Below are positions 35,943-44,361 of a DNA stretch of 64,000 nt, piece after piece (position 1 is the first letter of the stretch; each line of letters starts with the position of its first letter). The notes beneath the pieces are model-generated. The model did no database searches. It was not told the DNA's origin and saw only the letters and a list, made by a program, of their open reading frames with translations. This stretch comes from Solidesulfovibrio sp. (GTDB lineage: Bacteria > Desulfobacterota > Desulfovibrionia > Desulfovibrionales > Desulfovibrionaceae): positions 31,539-95,538 of the forward strand of contig NZ_JARKOZ010000058.1 of the NCBI RefSeq assembly GCF_029978005.1, read 5' to 3'. The translations under genes and the position numbers were made by a program.

Positions 35943-38342
35943 ATGGCCGAAGGGGAGAGCAAAGGGGAACGCAAACGCGTTCTGATCGCCGAGGACGACC
36001 TGACCTCGGCCGATCTCCTGCGCCGCCTGCTCTCCCATCTGGGCTACGAGGGCCTGGGGCCGGCGGCGGACGCCCCGGCGGCCATGGACCTGGCCGCGCG
36101 GCGCGCCCCGGACATCGCCCTCGTGGACATCCTGCTCCCCGATGCCGCCGCCGGCGTGGCCCTGGGCAAGGCCCTGGGCGCGCGCGGCATCCCCGTGGTC
36201 TTCATGACCGCCCACCGCGACCAGGACGTGCTGTCGCAAATTTCCGACGCCAAGCCGTACGGGCTGCTGCTCAAGCCCCTGGACCGGTTCCAACTGGCCG
36301 TGGCCCTGGAGGGGGCCCTGCGCCTGCGGGCCGAGGATCTGCTCGCCCGGCGCTGCCAGGAGCTGACCGAAAGCGAGCGCCGCTTCCGGGCCGTGTTCGA
36401 GCAGGCCGGGGTCGGGGTCAACCGCCAGACCCCCGACGGCCGCTTCCTGGAGGTCAACGACCGCTTCGCCCGCATGGTGGGCCGCACGCCCATGGAGCTC
36501 GTGGGCCGTACCTTCATGGACATCACCCACCCCGACGAGCTGGACCCGCGCGACAACGCCCGCGAGGAGCTGCTGGCGGGCCGGCGTCAGGCCGTGGTGC
36601 GCGAGAAGCGCTACCTGCGCCCGGACGGCACGATCATCTGGTGCCGCGTCACCCTCACCGCCGTGCGCGACGCGGCCGGCCGCCCCGAATGCGTGCTGGC
36701 CGTGGCCGAAGACATCACCGACCGCCGCCGGGCCGAGACCGAGCTCCACAACCAGCTCTCCTTCCAGCACAGCCTCATGGACGCGGCCGTCAACCCCATC
36801 TACGTCCAGGACACCGAGGGCCACTACGTGACCCTCAACCGGGCCTTCGAGACCCTGCTCGGCGTGTCCGTGGAGAGCGCCCTGGGGCTCACGGCCCGGG
36901 ACATCTTCTCCGAGGAGACCGGGGAGCTTCTGGCCGACAAGGACCGGGAGATCCTGCAAAAGGGCGGCGTGCAGCGCTTCGAGGTCAGTCTCGACGACGC
37001 CTCGGGCCGGGAGCGCCACCTGGTCTTCCACCGGGCCCGGTTCGACGACGCCGAGGGCCGGCCGCAGGGCATCGTCGGCGTGGCCACGGACGTGACCGAG
37101 AGCAAGCTGGTGGAAAAGGCCCTGCGCGACGAGCAGGAAGTGCTGCGCCGCATCCTCACGGGCATCAAGGCCGGCATCTTCGTCATCGACCCCAAGACCA
37201 TGGTCATCGAGGACGTCAACCCCGTAGCCGAGGAACTCTGCGCCCGGCCCCGGGAGGAGATCGTCGGCCGCGCCTGCCAGGACATCGGCTGGCGCTACCC
37301 CGACGGCCGGGCCTTCGCCGAGTGCGTCCTGGCCGAGCGCAACCTGGTCAACGAGGAGATGCGCCTGTACCGTCCCGACGGGCGCATCGTGCCCATCGTC
37401 AAGACCGTGGTCTCGGCCAAGCGGCGCGGCGAGCTGCGCCTTTTCGAGATCGTCTTCGACGTGAGCGAGCGCAAGGCCCTGGAACGCCAGCTGGCCGTGG
37501 CCCAGAAGCTCGAGTCCGTGGGCGAGCTGGCCGCCGGCATCGCCCACGAGATCAACACGCCCACCCAGTACATCGGGGACAACCTGCATTTCCTGTCCAC
37601 GGCCTTCGAGGCCCTGGGCCAGGCCCTGTCCGGGGTGGAGGCCGTGGCCAGGCGGCTGGCCGAGGCGGCCGGGGACGCGCAGGCCCTGGCCGACATCGAG
37701 GCGGCCCGCAAGTCCGCGGACGCGGACTTCCTCCTGGAGGAGGCCCCCCGGGCCCTGGAGCAGTCCGTGGAAGGCGTGGCCCGGGTCACGGCCATCGTCT
37801 CGGCCATGAAGAAGTTCTCCCATCCCGGCGGCGAGGAGAAGACCGCCGTGGACGTCAACGCCGCCGTGGAGAACACCGTCACCGTGGCCAAAAACGAATG
37901 GAAGTACGTGGCCGACGTGGTCCTCGAGCTCGACCGGAGCCTGCCGCCGGTCCTGTGCCTGCCCGGCGACTTCAACCAGGTCATCCTCAACGTCCTGATC
38001 AACGCCGCCCACGCCGTGGCCGAAAAGGTCAAGGGCACGGCGGAGAAGGGCCGCATCACCGTCCGCACCGAGGCCGACGGCGAATTCCTCAAGTTGTCCG
38101 TGTCCGACACCGGCACGGGCATAAGCGAAGAAAACCGCCCCAAGATCTTCGACCCCTTCTTCACCACCAAGGAGGTGGGCAAAGGCACCGGCCAGGGCCT
38201 GGCCATCACCCACAACATCATCGTGGCCAAGCACGGCGGCTCCATCGACTTCGAGAGCGAACCGGGCCTGGGGACCACCTTCATCGTGCGCGTGCCCTTC
38301 GACGGCGGCAAGGCGACGGCGCATCCCGGAGCGACGCCGTGA
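35943..38342 (+). CDS. Receiver-multi-PAS hybrid sensor histidine kinase
   Basis: N-terminal receiver, PAS repeats, GIAHEINTPTQYIGDNLHFL H-box, GTGQGLAITHNI. Confidence 0.9.
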   Translation: MAEGESKGERKRVLIAEDDLTSADLLRRLLSHLGYEGLGPAADAPAAMDLAARRAPDIALVDILLPDAAAGVALGKALGARGIPVVFMTAHRDQDVLSQISDAKPYGLLLKPLDRFQLAVALEGALRLRAEDLLARRCQELTESERRFRAVFEQAGVGVNRQTPDGRFLEVNDRFARMVGRTPMELVGRTFMDITHPDELDPRDNAREELLAGRRQAVVREKRYLRPDGTIIWCRVTLTAVRDAAGRPECVLAVAEDITDRRRAETELHNQLSFQHSLMDAAVNPIYVQDTEGHYVTLNRAFETLLGVSVESALGLTARDIFSEETGELLADKDREILQKGGVQRFEVSLDDASGRERHLVFHRARFDDAEGRPQGIVGVATDVTESKLVEKALRDEQEVLRRILTGIKAGIFVIDPKTMVIEDVNPVAEELCARPREEIVGRACQDIGWRYPDGRAFAECVLAERNLVNEEMRLYRPDGRIVPIVKTVVSAKRRGELRLFEIVFDVSERKALERQLAVAQKLESVGELAAGIAHEINTPTQYIGDNLHFLSTAFEALGQALSGVEAVARRLAEAAGDAQALADIEAARKSADADFLLEEAPRALEQSVEGVARVTAIVSAMKKFSHPGGEEKTAVDVNAAVENTVTVAKNEWKYVADVVLELDRSLPPVLCLPGDFNQVILNVLINAAHAVAEKVKGTAEKGRITVRTEADGEFLKLSVSDTGTGISEENRPKIFDPFFTTKEVGKGTGQGLAITHNIIVAKHGGSIDFESEPGLGTTFIVRVPFDGGKATAHPGATP

Positions 38343-39556
38343 AGACCCGCATCCTGTTCGTCGACGACGAACCCAACGTGCTCTCGGCCCTGCGGCGCAT
38401 GTTCCACGACATGCGCGGCGAGTGGGAGATGGCCTTCGCCACGGACGGCCCTTCCGGGCTGGCCATGATCGCCGAACAGCCCTTCGACGTGGTGGTGGCC
38501 GACATGCGCATGCCGGGCATGGACGGGGCCATGTTTTTGCGCGAGGCCCAGATCGCCAACCCCGGGGCCATCCGCATCGTGCTTTCCGGGCATTCCGACC
38601 GGGACATGATCCTGCAGACCGTGCGTCCGGCCCACCAGTTCCTGCCCAAGCCCTGCCAGCCGGCCGAGCTCAAGGCCGTCATCGCCCGGGGCCTGTCGTT
38701 GCGCGAGGTCTTCCTGGACGACCGGGTCAAAAACGTGGTGGCCAAGCTCGACCGGCTGCCCACGGTGCCGCGGCTCTACGCGGCGCTGCTCGACGCCCTG
38801 TCCCGGGAGGAGCCGTCCATGCGCGAGGTGTCCGGGCTCATCGCCCAGGACGTGGGCATGTCCGCCGGCATATTGAAGCTCGTCAATTCGGCCTTCTTCG
38901 GCCTGCGTACCCACGTGGCCAGCCCGGCCCACGCCGTCAACCTGCTCGGGCTCGAGATCGTCAAGGCGTTGGTGCTGGGCATCGGGCTCTTCGACCGCTT
39001 CGACAAGGAAGCCTTCAAGGACTTCGACCTGGAAAAGCTGTGGGGACACAGCTTCGGCACGGGCCGCCTGGCCCGGGAGATCGCCGAGCAGGAGGGCGCC
39101 TCGGCCGCCGACCGGGAATGCTGCTACATCGCCGGGCTCCTGCACGACGTCGGCAAGCTGGTCATGGCCACCAACTTTCCCAAGGCCTACCGGGAGGTCA
39201 TCGCCGCCTGTCAGGCCGGGCAGGGCACCATCCTCGAGATGGAGCAGCGCGTCTTCGGCGCGTCCCACGCCGAGGTCGGGGCCTATCTGCTCGGGCTTTG
39301 GGGCGTGGAGGACGCCGTGGTGCGCGCGGTCTACCTGCACCACGAGCCGGCCCGCGACCGCCGGGCCGGTTTTTCGCCGCTTCTGGCCGTGCACGTGGCC
39401 AACCGGCTGGAGCACGAACTGGTGGTCATCCATCGGGGCTACGCCATCAATCCCCTGGACGAACTCTACCTGGCCGCGTCGGGCCTTTCCCATCGGCTGC
39501 CGGCCTGGCGGGCGGGCTGCGAGGCGGTCCTGGCCCGCGAGCCCGACGAGCAGTGA
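38339..39556 (+). CDS. Response regulator with HDOD domain
   Basis: ILFVDDEPNVLSALRR..., HDOD region (LPTVPRLYAALLDAL...LVNSAFFGL...HDVGKLVMA); GTG start overlapping upstream stop. Confidence 0.88.
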   Translation: MKTRILFVDDEPNVLSALRRMFHDMRGEWEMAFATDGPSGLAMIAEQPFDVVVADMRMPGMDGAMFLREAQIANPGAIRIVLSGHSDRDMILQTVRPAHQFLPKPCQPAELKAVIARGLSLREVFLDDRVKNVVAKLDRLPTVPRLYAALLDALSREEPSMREVSGLIAQDVGMSAGILKLVNSAFFGLRTHVASPAHAVNLLGLEIVKALVLGIGLFDRFDKEAFKDFDLEKLWGHSFGTGRLAREIAEQEGASAADRECCYIAGLLHDVGKLVMATNFPKAYREVIAACQAGQGTILEMEQRVFGASHAEVGAYLLGLWGVEDAVVRAVYLHHEPARDRRAGFSPLLAVHVANRLEHELVVIHRGYAINPLDELYLAASGLSHRLPAWRAGCEAVLAREPDEQ

Positions 39557-39601
39557 CGCTCACGCCGCCCGCCGCCTTGCGTTACGGGCGAAACCCGCGA
39601 G

Positions 39602-39952
39602 GTGCCCATGGAACTGTCGGCGACCCTTGAAGGCGCGTGCCTGATCGTGACGGTGCTCGTCCCGGAAGTGGACCACACCGTGAGCGAGGCGTTCAAGGAC
39701 GCGGTGATTCTGCGCTACGAAAGCGCCAAGGCCCGCGAACTGCTGCTCGACCTCGGCCGGGTGACGTTTCTGGACAGCAAGGCCATCGGCGCCATGGTGA
39801 CCATGCGCAAGGCCGCCGCCGCCCGGGGAGGGCGGCTTGGCGTGTGCAACCTGCACCCCCATGTGGAGAAGATCATCCGGGTGGTGACGCTCGGGACCAT
39901 CTTCGAGACCTATCCCGACCGGGAAACGGCCCTGGAGCGCCTTTGCGGCTGA
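39602..39952 (+). CDS. STAS-domain anti-sigma factor antagonist
   Basis: VTFLDSKAIGAMVTMRKAAAARGGRLGVCNLHPHVEKIIRV. Confidence 0.88.
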   Translation: MPMELSATLEGACLIVTVLVPEVDHTVSEAFKDAVILRYESAKARELLLDLGRVTFLDSKAIGAMVTMRKAAAARGGRLGVCNLHPHVEKIIRVVTLGTIFETYPDRETALERLCG

Positions 39953-39961
39953 AACCGCCGC

Positions 39962-41080
39962 TTACAGCCGGCGCAGGGCGAGCATGGCCAGGTCGTCCTG
40001 GAGCGTGCCTTTGCAAAAGGGCAGGGCCTCTTCGATGATCTCGCCGATGAGGTCCCGGGGCGGGCGGTGGGGCCGCAGCAAGGCGCGCAGCCGGTCGTCG
40101 CCGAAGAACTCCCCCTCGGGCGAGCGCAGTTCGGTCAGACCGTCGGTGTAGAAAAAAAGCGTGTCCCCGGGGCGCAAGGACGCCACCCGCCCCGTCCACT
40201 CGAAGTCCGGGATGATGCCGAGCGCCGGGCCGGTGGAACCGATCTCCACGAGCCCTCCCTGTCCCAGCACGAAGGCCGGCACGTGGCCGGCGGACACGAC
40301 CTCGAGCACCGGCGCGGCCCTGTCCATGCGGCAAAGGACCATGGTCACGAACATGTCCAGGTCGCCGCCGTCGAGGAGCTCGCACAGCAGGCGGTTGAGC
40401 CGCCCCATGATCCCGGCCGGCGAGAGGCGCGCCGCGCGCAGGGACAGGAACAGCCCCTTGCACACGGCCATGAGCATGGCCGCCGAGGCCCCGTGGCCGG
40501 AAATGTCGGCCATGAGCGCGTACACCCCGTCCCCGTCGTCCCAGGCCTCGTAGAAATCCCCGCCCACCTGCTCCTGGGCCTGGTACACGGCGGCCGCCTC
40601 GAAGCCGGCGAAGTCCAGGTCCCGGGGCAGGAGCTGGCGCTGGACGCAGCCGGCCAGGTAGCGTTCCCGGGAGAACAGGGCGTTTTGATCGCGCAGCTCC
40701 CGACCCAGACGGGAGAGCTTCATGTGCAGCGACAGCCGCGCCGCCAGTTCCTGGTGGTGGTAGGGCTTGGACACGAAGTCGTTGGCCCCGGCCGCCAGGG
40801 CCTCGGCCCATTTGCCCCGGTCGGTCTCGGCCGAGAGCAGCACGATGGGCACGTCGGCCAGCCCCGGCAGGGCCCGCAGGCGGCGGGTGGCCTCGATGCC
40901 GTCGGCGCGGGGCATCATGAGGTCGAGCAGGATCAGGTCCGGCCGCAGCCCCGGGGCGAGCGCCACGGCCTCCTCGCCGTCCTGGGCCTCGGTCACCTCG
41001 CAGCCGAACAGTCCCTCCACGTGGCGCTTGAGCACCTCGCGGAAAAAGGGGTTGTCGTCGGCGATGAGGACGCAGGGCAT
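39962..41080 (-). CDS. Response regulator with SpoIIE/PP2C phosphatase domain
   Basis: Receiver (VLIADDNPFF..LLDLMMPRADG), PP2C (VGGDFYEAWDDGDGVYALMADISGHGASAAM). Confidence 0.9.
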   Translation of the reverse strand: MPCVLIADDNPFFREVLKRHVEGLFGCEVTEAQDGEEAVALAPGLRPDLILLDLMMPRADGIEATRRLRALPGLADVPIVLLSAETDRGKWAEALAAGANDFVSKPYHHQELAARLSLHMKLSRLGRELRDQNALFSRERYLAGCVQRQLLPRDLDFAGFEAAAVYQAQEQVGGDFYEAWDDGDGVYALMADISGHGASAAMLMAVCKGLFLSLRAARLSPAGIMGRLNRLLCELLDGGDLDMFVTMVLCRMDRAAPVLEVVSAGHVPAFVLGQGGLVEIGSTGPALGIIPDFEWTGRVASLRPGDTLFFYTDGLTELRSPEGEFFGDDRLRALLRPHRPPRDLIGEIIEEALPFCKGTLQDDLAMLALRRL

Positions 41081-41103
41081 GGAGAGCCTCGGGCCGGCGG
41101 GCC

Positions 41104-42252
41104 CTAGCGGAGCATGAGGATGTACGCCTTGGCCGTGCCCTTCATGAGTCCGGCCTGGTGGGCGGCCTTGTCCCCCGGCCCCAGGTAGAGGTCGAAATGG
41201 TTGCCGCGCATGCAGCCCGTGTCCTGGGCCATGACGAAGCCGGTGAAGCGCTCCGGGGCCGGGCCGGGAAAGCCCGGCAGGTCGCCGTCCACGGCCAGCA
41301 GCGTGCCGTAGGGCACGAACCCCGGGTCCACGGCCACGCTGGCGTGGGGAGTGACCGGCGTGCCCATGGCCCCCACGGGCGGAATCTGCGACTCCTTGAA
41401 AAAGATGTAGCTCGGGTTGGCGGTCAGGTACTCCCGTATCTGGGCCGGATTCTCCTCGAGGAAGCGGCGGATGCGCTGCATGCTCATCTCCTCCTCGGGA
41501 AAGCAGCCCCGGTTGACCATGACCCGGCCCACGCCCACGTAGCGGTGGCCGTTGTTGCCGGCGAAAAGCGCGTATTCGGTCGAGCCGTCCTCCACGAAGC
41601 GCAGCTTGCCCGAACCCTGGACGTGCAGGAAGAAGACCGCGATGGGATCCTTGGCGTAGCCGATCTCGAGCCCCTTGCCGCGAAGCGCCCCCTGGTAGTC
41701 GATGGCCTCGCGGCTGTGCCTTTTGGCCCCGGGGCCGGGGTTGCGGTAGATGGGCCAGACGTAGGGGCCGCGGGCCGTGCGCGAGACCTCGATCTCGGGC
41801 TCGTAGTAGCCGGTGAGCAGCGTGTCGGAATCGAGGGGAACCCACTTGAAGTACTTGGACAGGGCCGACGGGTCGCGGTCGAGCTCGGGCAGGGCGCGGC
41901 GGAAGGCGAGGAGCGTCTGGTGGAGCTGGCCCCAGGTCAGGGTCGCGCCGGGGCGGTCCACGGCCAGGGTTCCGGCCGGCTTTCTGGACACGTAGGCGAT
42001 GGAGCGGTCCACGGCCGGGGCCAGGGAGGCGAAGCTCGGAATCTGCTGGCTGGCGGGGCTGACGCGCGTCTCCCAGGGCGTGGTCGGCGCGGCGGTCGGC
42101 AACGCGGGCGCGACCGGGGCGGGATTGGCCTTGGCGGGCGCGGCCGCGGCCGGTGGCGACTGCGCCACTTCGGCGCAGCCGTACGGGACGAGCAGCAGGC
42201 AGAAGAGACAAAGGGCCGCGAGACGCGCGAGGACCGGCTGGCAGGCGTTCAT
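41104..42252 (-). CDS. mltA: Membrane-bound lytic murein transglycosylase A (MltA)
   Basis: Lipoprotein-like N terminus; LLTGYYEPEIEVSRT, FVMAQDTGCMRGNHFDLYLG. Confidence 0.88.
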   Translation of the reverse strand: MNACQPVLARLAALCLFCLLLVPYGCAEVAQSPPAAAAPAKANPAPVAPALPTAAPTTPWETRVSPASQQIPSFASLAPAVDRSIAYVSRKPAGTLAVDRPGATLTWGQLHQTLLAFRRALPELDRDPSALSKYFKWVPLDSDTLLTGYYEPEIEVSRTARGPYVWPIYRNPGPGAKRHSREAIDYQGALRGKGLEIGYAKDPIAVFFLHVQGSGKLRFVEDGSTEYALFAGNNGHRYVGVGRVMVNRGCFPEEEMSMQRIRRFLEENPAQIREYLTANPSYIFFKESQIPPVGAMGTPVTPHASVAVDPGFVPYGTLLAVDGDLPGFPGPAPERFTGFVMAQDTGCMRGNHFDLYLGPGDKAAHQAGLMKGTAKAYILMLR

Positions 42253-42314
42253 TTCCAGCCTATAGCGCGGGGCGGCGGCAATGGCAACGCGGCCCCGCGC
42301 CGCGGCCCGGGCGA

Positions 42315-42635
42315 TCAGTAGGACAGGATTTTATCGGCCAGGCGCATCTGGTCGTAGAGGAACTGCATGTTGGAAAGGGCCGCCGGTGCGTTGGCTTCCA
42401 CGCCGTGGATGCCCAGGCACTTGCCTCAGGCGGCGAGCTTGCCTTCGCTCAGGCCGAAGAGCTTGGCCTCGGTCGCGATGGGAAAGGCCTCGCCGTCGCC
42501 GTCGAGCAGGTCCACGGCCGGGCCGTTGAGGAAGATGGTGACCTCCTCGCCCTTGTTGAGCAGGAAGTTGCCCAGGCGCACGGCGTTCCATTTGATTTCC
42601 GGGTCTCGGCTGGAAAGGACGATGAGTATTTGCAT
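42315..42635 (-). CDS. DsrE-family selenoprotein (in-frame TGA at 42426-42428 read as Sec)
   Basis: MQILIVLSSRDPEIKWNAVRLGNFLLNKGEEVTIFLNGPAVDLL...KLAA-U-GKCLGIHGVEANAPAALSNMQFLYDQMRLADKILSY; homology continues in the same frame after TGA; SD GGAGG. Confidence 0.82.
42393..42413 (-). promoter_or_regulatory. Candidate bacterial SECIS hairpin
   Basis: GGC-A-UCCAC-GGC-GUGGA-A-GCC; apical loop begins 21 nt after UGA with G first. Confidence 0.6.
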
Positions 42636-42691
42636 TGTCTATGCCTCCTGCGACAAGCGATAGAAAAAATCTATGGCATAGGCAAGAGGCC

Positions 42692-42717
42692 ACCCGGCGG
42701 AGGAGGCTCCGCCGGGT
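42692..42717 (-). terminator. Hairpin between the 42755 gene and the DsrE gene
   Basis: 11-bp perfect arms ACCCGGCGGAG-gagg-CTCCGCCGGGT. Confidence 0.5.
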
Positions 42718-42754
42718 CGATCGAAAGCGCGCGGCGTGGCGGGAAAGACGCGGC

Positions 42755-43126
42755 TTACGGCAGCGGATGGGTCCTGGCGTACTCCAGCAGGTCCTCGTAG
42801 ATGCGCTGGCAGGTGGCCACGGGCACGTCCGGGGCGCGCATGACCGTGGGGCCGTCCTTGGCGAAAAGCGACGCCCAGGGCTTGTCGGAAAGCTCCTCCC
42901 AGGCCCCGTGGCGGCCGTAGCTGATGACGCCGCTGACGGTCTGCAGGCGCAGCTCGAAGGATTCGTAGCCCATGGGACCCTGCAGCGTCCGGGGGCGGCT
43001 CTCGTGGAACGGCCCGGCCTGGGCCGAGAAATAGAACCAGCCGCCGATCTGGATGTCCCCGAACCAGCGGTCCCCGTCTTCCAGACGGTCCGATTCCATG
43101 AGCAGCGTCCTGAAATCCTCGGCCAT
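42755..43126 (-). CDS. Conserved-looking hypothetical protein, 123 aa
   Basis: MAEDFRTLLMESDRLEDGDRWFGDIQIGGW... with SD AAGGAGG upstream. Confidence 0.7.
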   Translation of the reverse strand: MAEDFRTLLMESDRLEDGDRWFGDIQIGGWFYFSAQAGPFHESRPRTLQGPMGYESFELRLQTVSGVISYGRHGAWEELSDKPWASLFAKDGPTVMRAPDVPVATCQRIYEDLLEYARTHPLP

Positions 43127-43287
43127 GCCCGGCCTCCTTGGCGCTAGTGTTGCGTCCCCTGAAAAATACGACAGTATTTTTAAGGAAAAGATAACCATTC
43201 AAATGTGTTGCCCTCGAAAAAAGAGCGCATTTTTCGAGAACGCGACACGAGGTGTCCGGGGCTTGTAGCCCGGCGGCGCGGCCGCGG

Positions 43288-44355
43288 TCAACGCCCGGCC
43301 GTGTTGGACAAGGCCAGCAGGAACTTGAAGACCGCCGACACGTAGCGGCCGGAGACCACGTCGGGCAGGGGGAAGCGCGGCAGGGCCGCGCCGCCGAGGC
43401 TGCCGGCCAGGGCCAGGAAGACCTGCCCGGACAGGCGGGACAGCCCCGGTTCGAGGGTCGTCTCCCACAGGTCCGCCTCGACCGCCGGGTCCAGGCCCGA
43501 AAGCAGGCAGGCCACGGGGCGGTGGGCGAAGACGAGGCAGACCCCTTCCCGGGACAGGGGGCACAGCCGGGCCCAGGCCGACAGGCAGTGGTCGCTGTCC
43601 GCCCCGTAGCGCCGGGCGAGGTCCGCCATCTCGCGCGAGGCCGCGGCCGCCGCCTCGATGACGGCCAGGCGCGTCTCGCTCGAAAGTCCCACGTTCACGC
43701 GGTTGCCCAGGTGCACGGCCTCGATCAGGGACAGGGAAAGGGGCCGGCGGCAGCAACGGTCGTGGTCGCGGCCGCAGCGCGGCAGCCCCTTGGCCGCCAG
43801 CCGGGCGGCGGCCACGAGGCCGGCGTAGTCGGCCAGAAACGGCCGCAGGTCCACCAGGTGGCCGCACTCCAGGCGCGGTTCGCGGATGGTGAGCTTGCCC
43901 GCCGCCTTGCCGTAGCGGCGGATGGTCCACCACTGGTCGAAGTTGGTCGGCTTGGAACGCAGGGGCCTCAGCACCCGGGCGGCCAGCTTGTGGCCGAGGC
44001 CCCGGCGCAGCAGGTAGGCGTTGAGCACGGTGCCCGTGCGGCCGATGCCGTGGCGGCAGTGGATGAGCACCTTCTTGCCGAGGTAGACGGCCTCGTCCAG
44101 CCAGGCCAGGGCGGCTTCCAGGGCGGCGAGGTCCGGGGCCTGCTCGTCTTCCACGGGCAGGTAGCGCACCTCGAAGCCGGCGGCGGCCTCGATGTCGTGG
44201 AGGTCGCAGAATTCGGCGCACAGGTTGAGGATGGCCGTTATGCCCTGTTCCTTCAGCGAATCGAGCTGCTCGTGGGACATGGGCGCGCCGCCCACGGCCA
44301 GATGGTCCGTGACCCAGGTGATCGGATAGGCGTGGTCCGTGGACTTGGGCGGCAT
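43288..44355 (-). CDS. Dual-specificity phosphatase-like protein with C-terminal Cys-rich domain
   Basis: HCRHGIGRTG P-loop; C-terminal CGRDHDRCC...HCLSAWARLCPLSREGVCLVFAHRPVAC. Confidence 0.8.
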   Translation of the reverse strand: MPPKSTDHAYPITWVTDHLAVGGAPMSHEQLDSLKEQGITAILNLCAEFCDLHDIEAAAGFEVRYLPVEDEQAPDLAALEAALAWLDEAVYLGKKVLIHCRHGIGRTGTVLNAYLLRRGLGHKLAARVLRPLRSKPTNFDQWWTIRRYGKAAGKLTIREPRLECGHLVDLRPFLADYAGLVAAARLAAKGLPRCGRDHDRCCRRPLSLSLIEAVHLGNRVNVGLSSETRLAVIEAAAAASREMADLARRYGADSDHCLSAWARLCPLSREGVCLVFAHRPVACLLSGLDPAVEADLWETTLEPGLSRLSGQVFLALAGSLGGAALPRFPLPDVVSGRYVSAVFKFLLALSNTAGR

Positions 44356-44361
44356 GGCTTC

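Noticed and set aside
35445-38324. 959-aa minus-strand ORF
   Set aside because: Antisense shadow of the Rrf2 regulator and hybrid kinase genes; no domain-like sequence.
42426-42635. Truncated 69-aa protein as an independent gene
   Set aside because: Family homology continues in frame past TGA and a SECIS-like hairpin follows, so read-through as selenoprotein is preferred.
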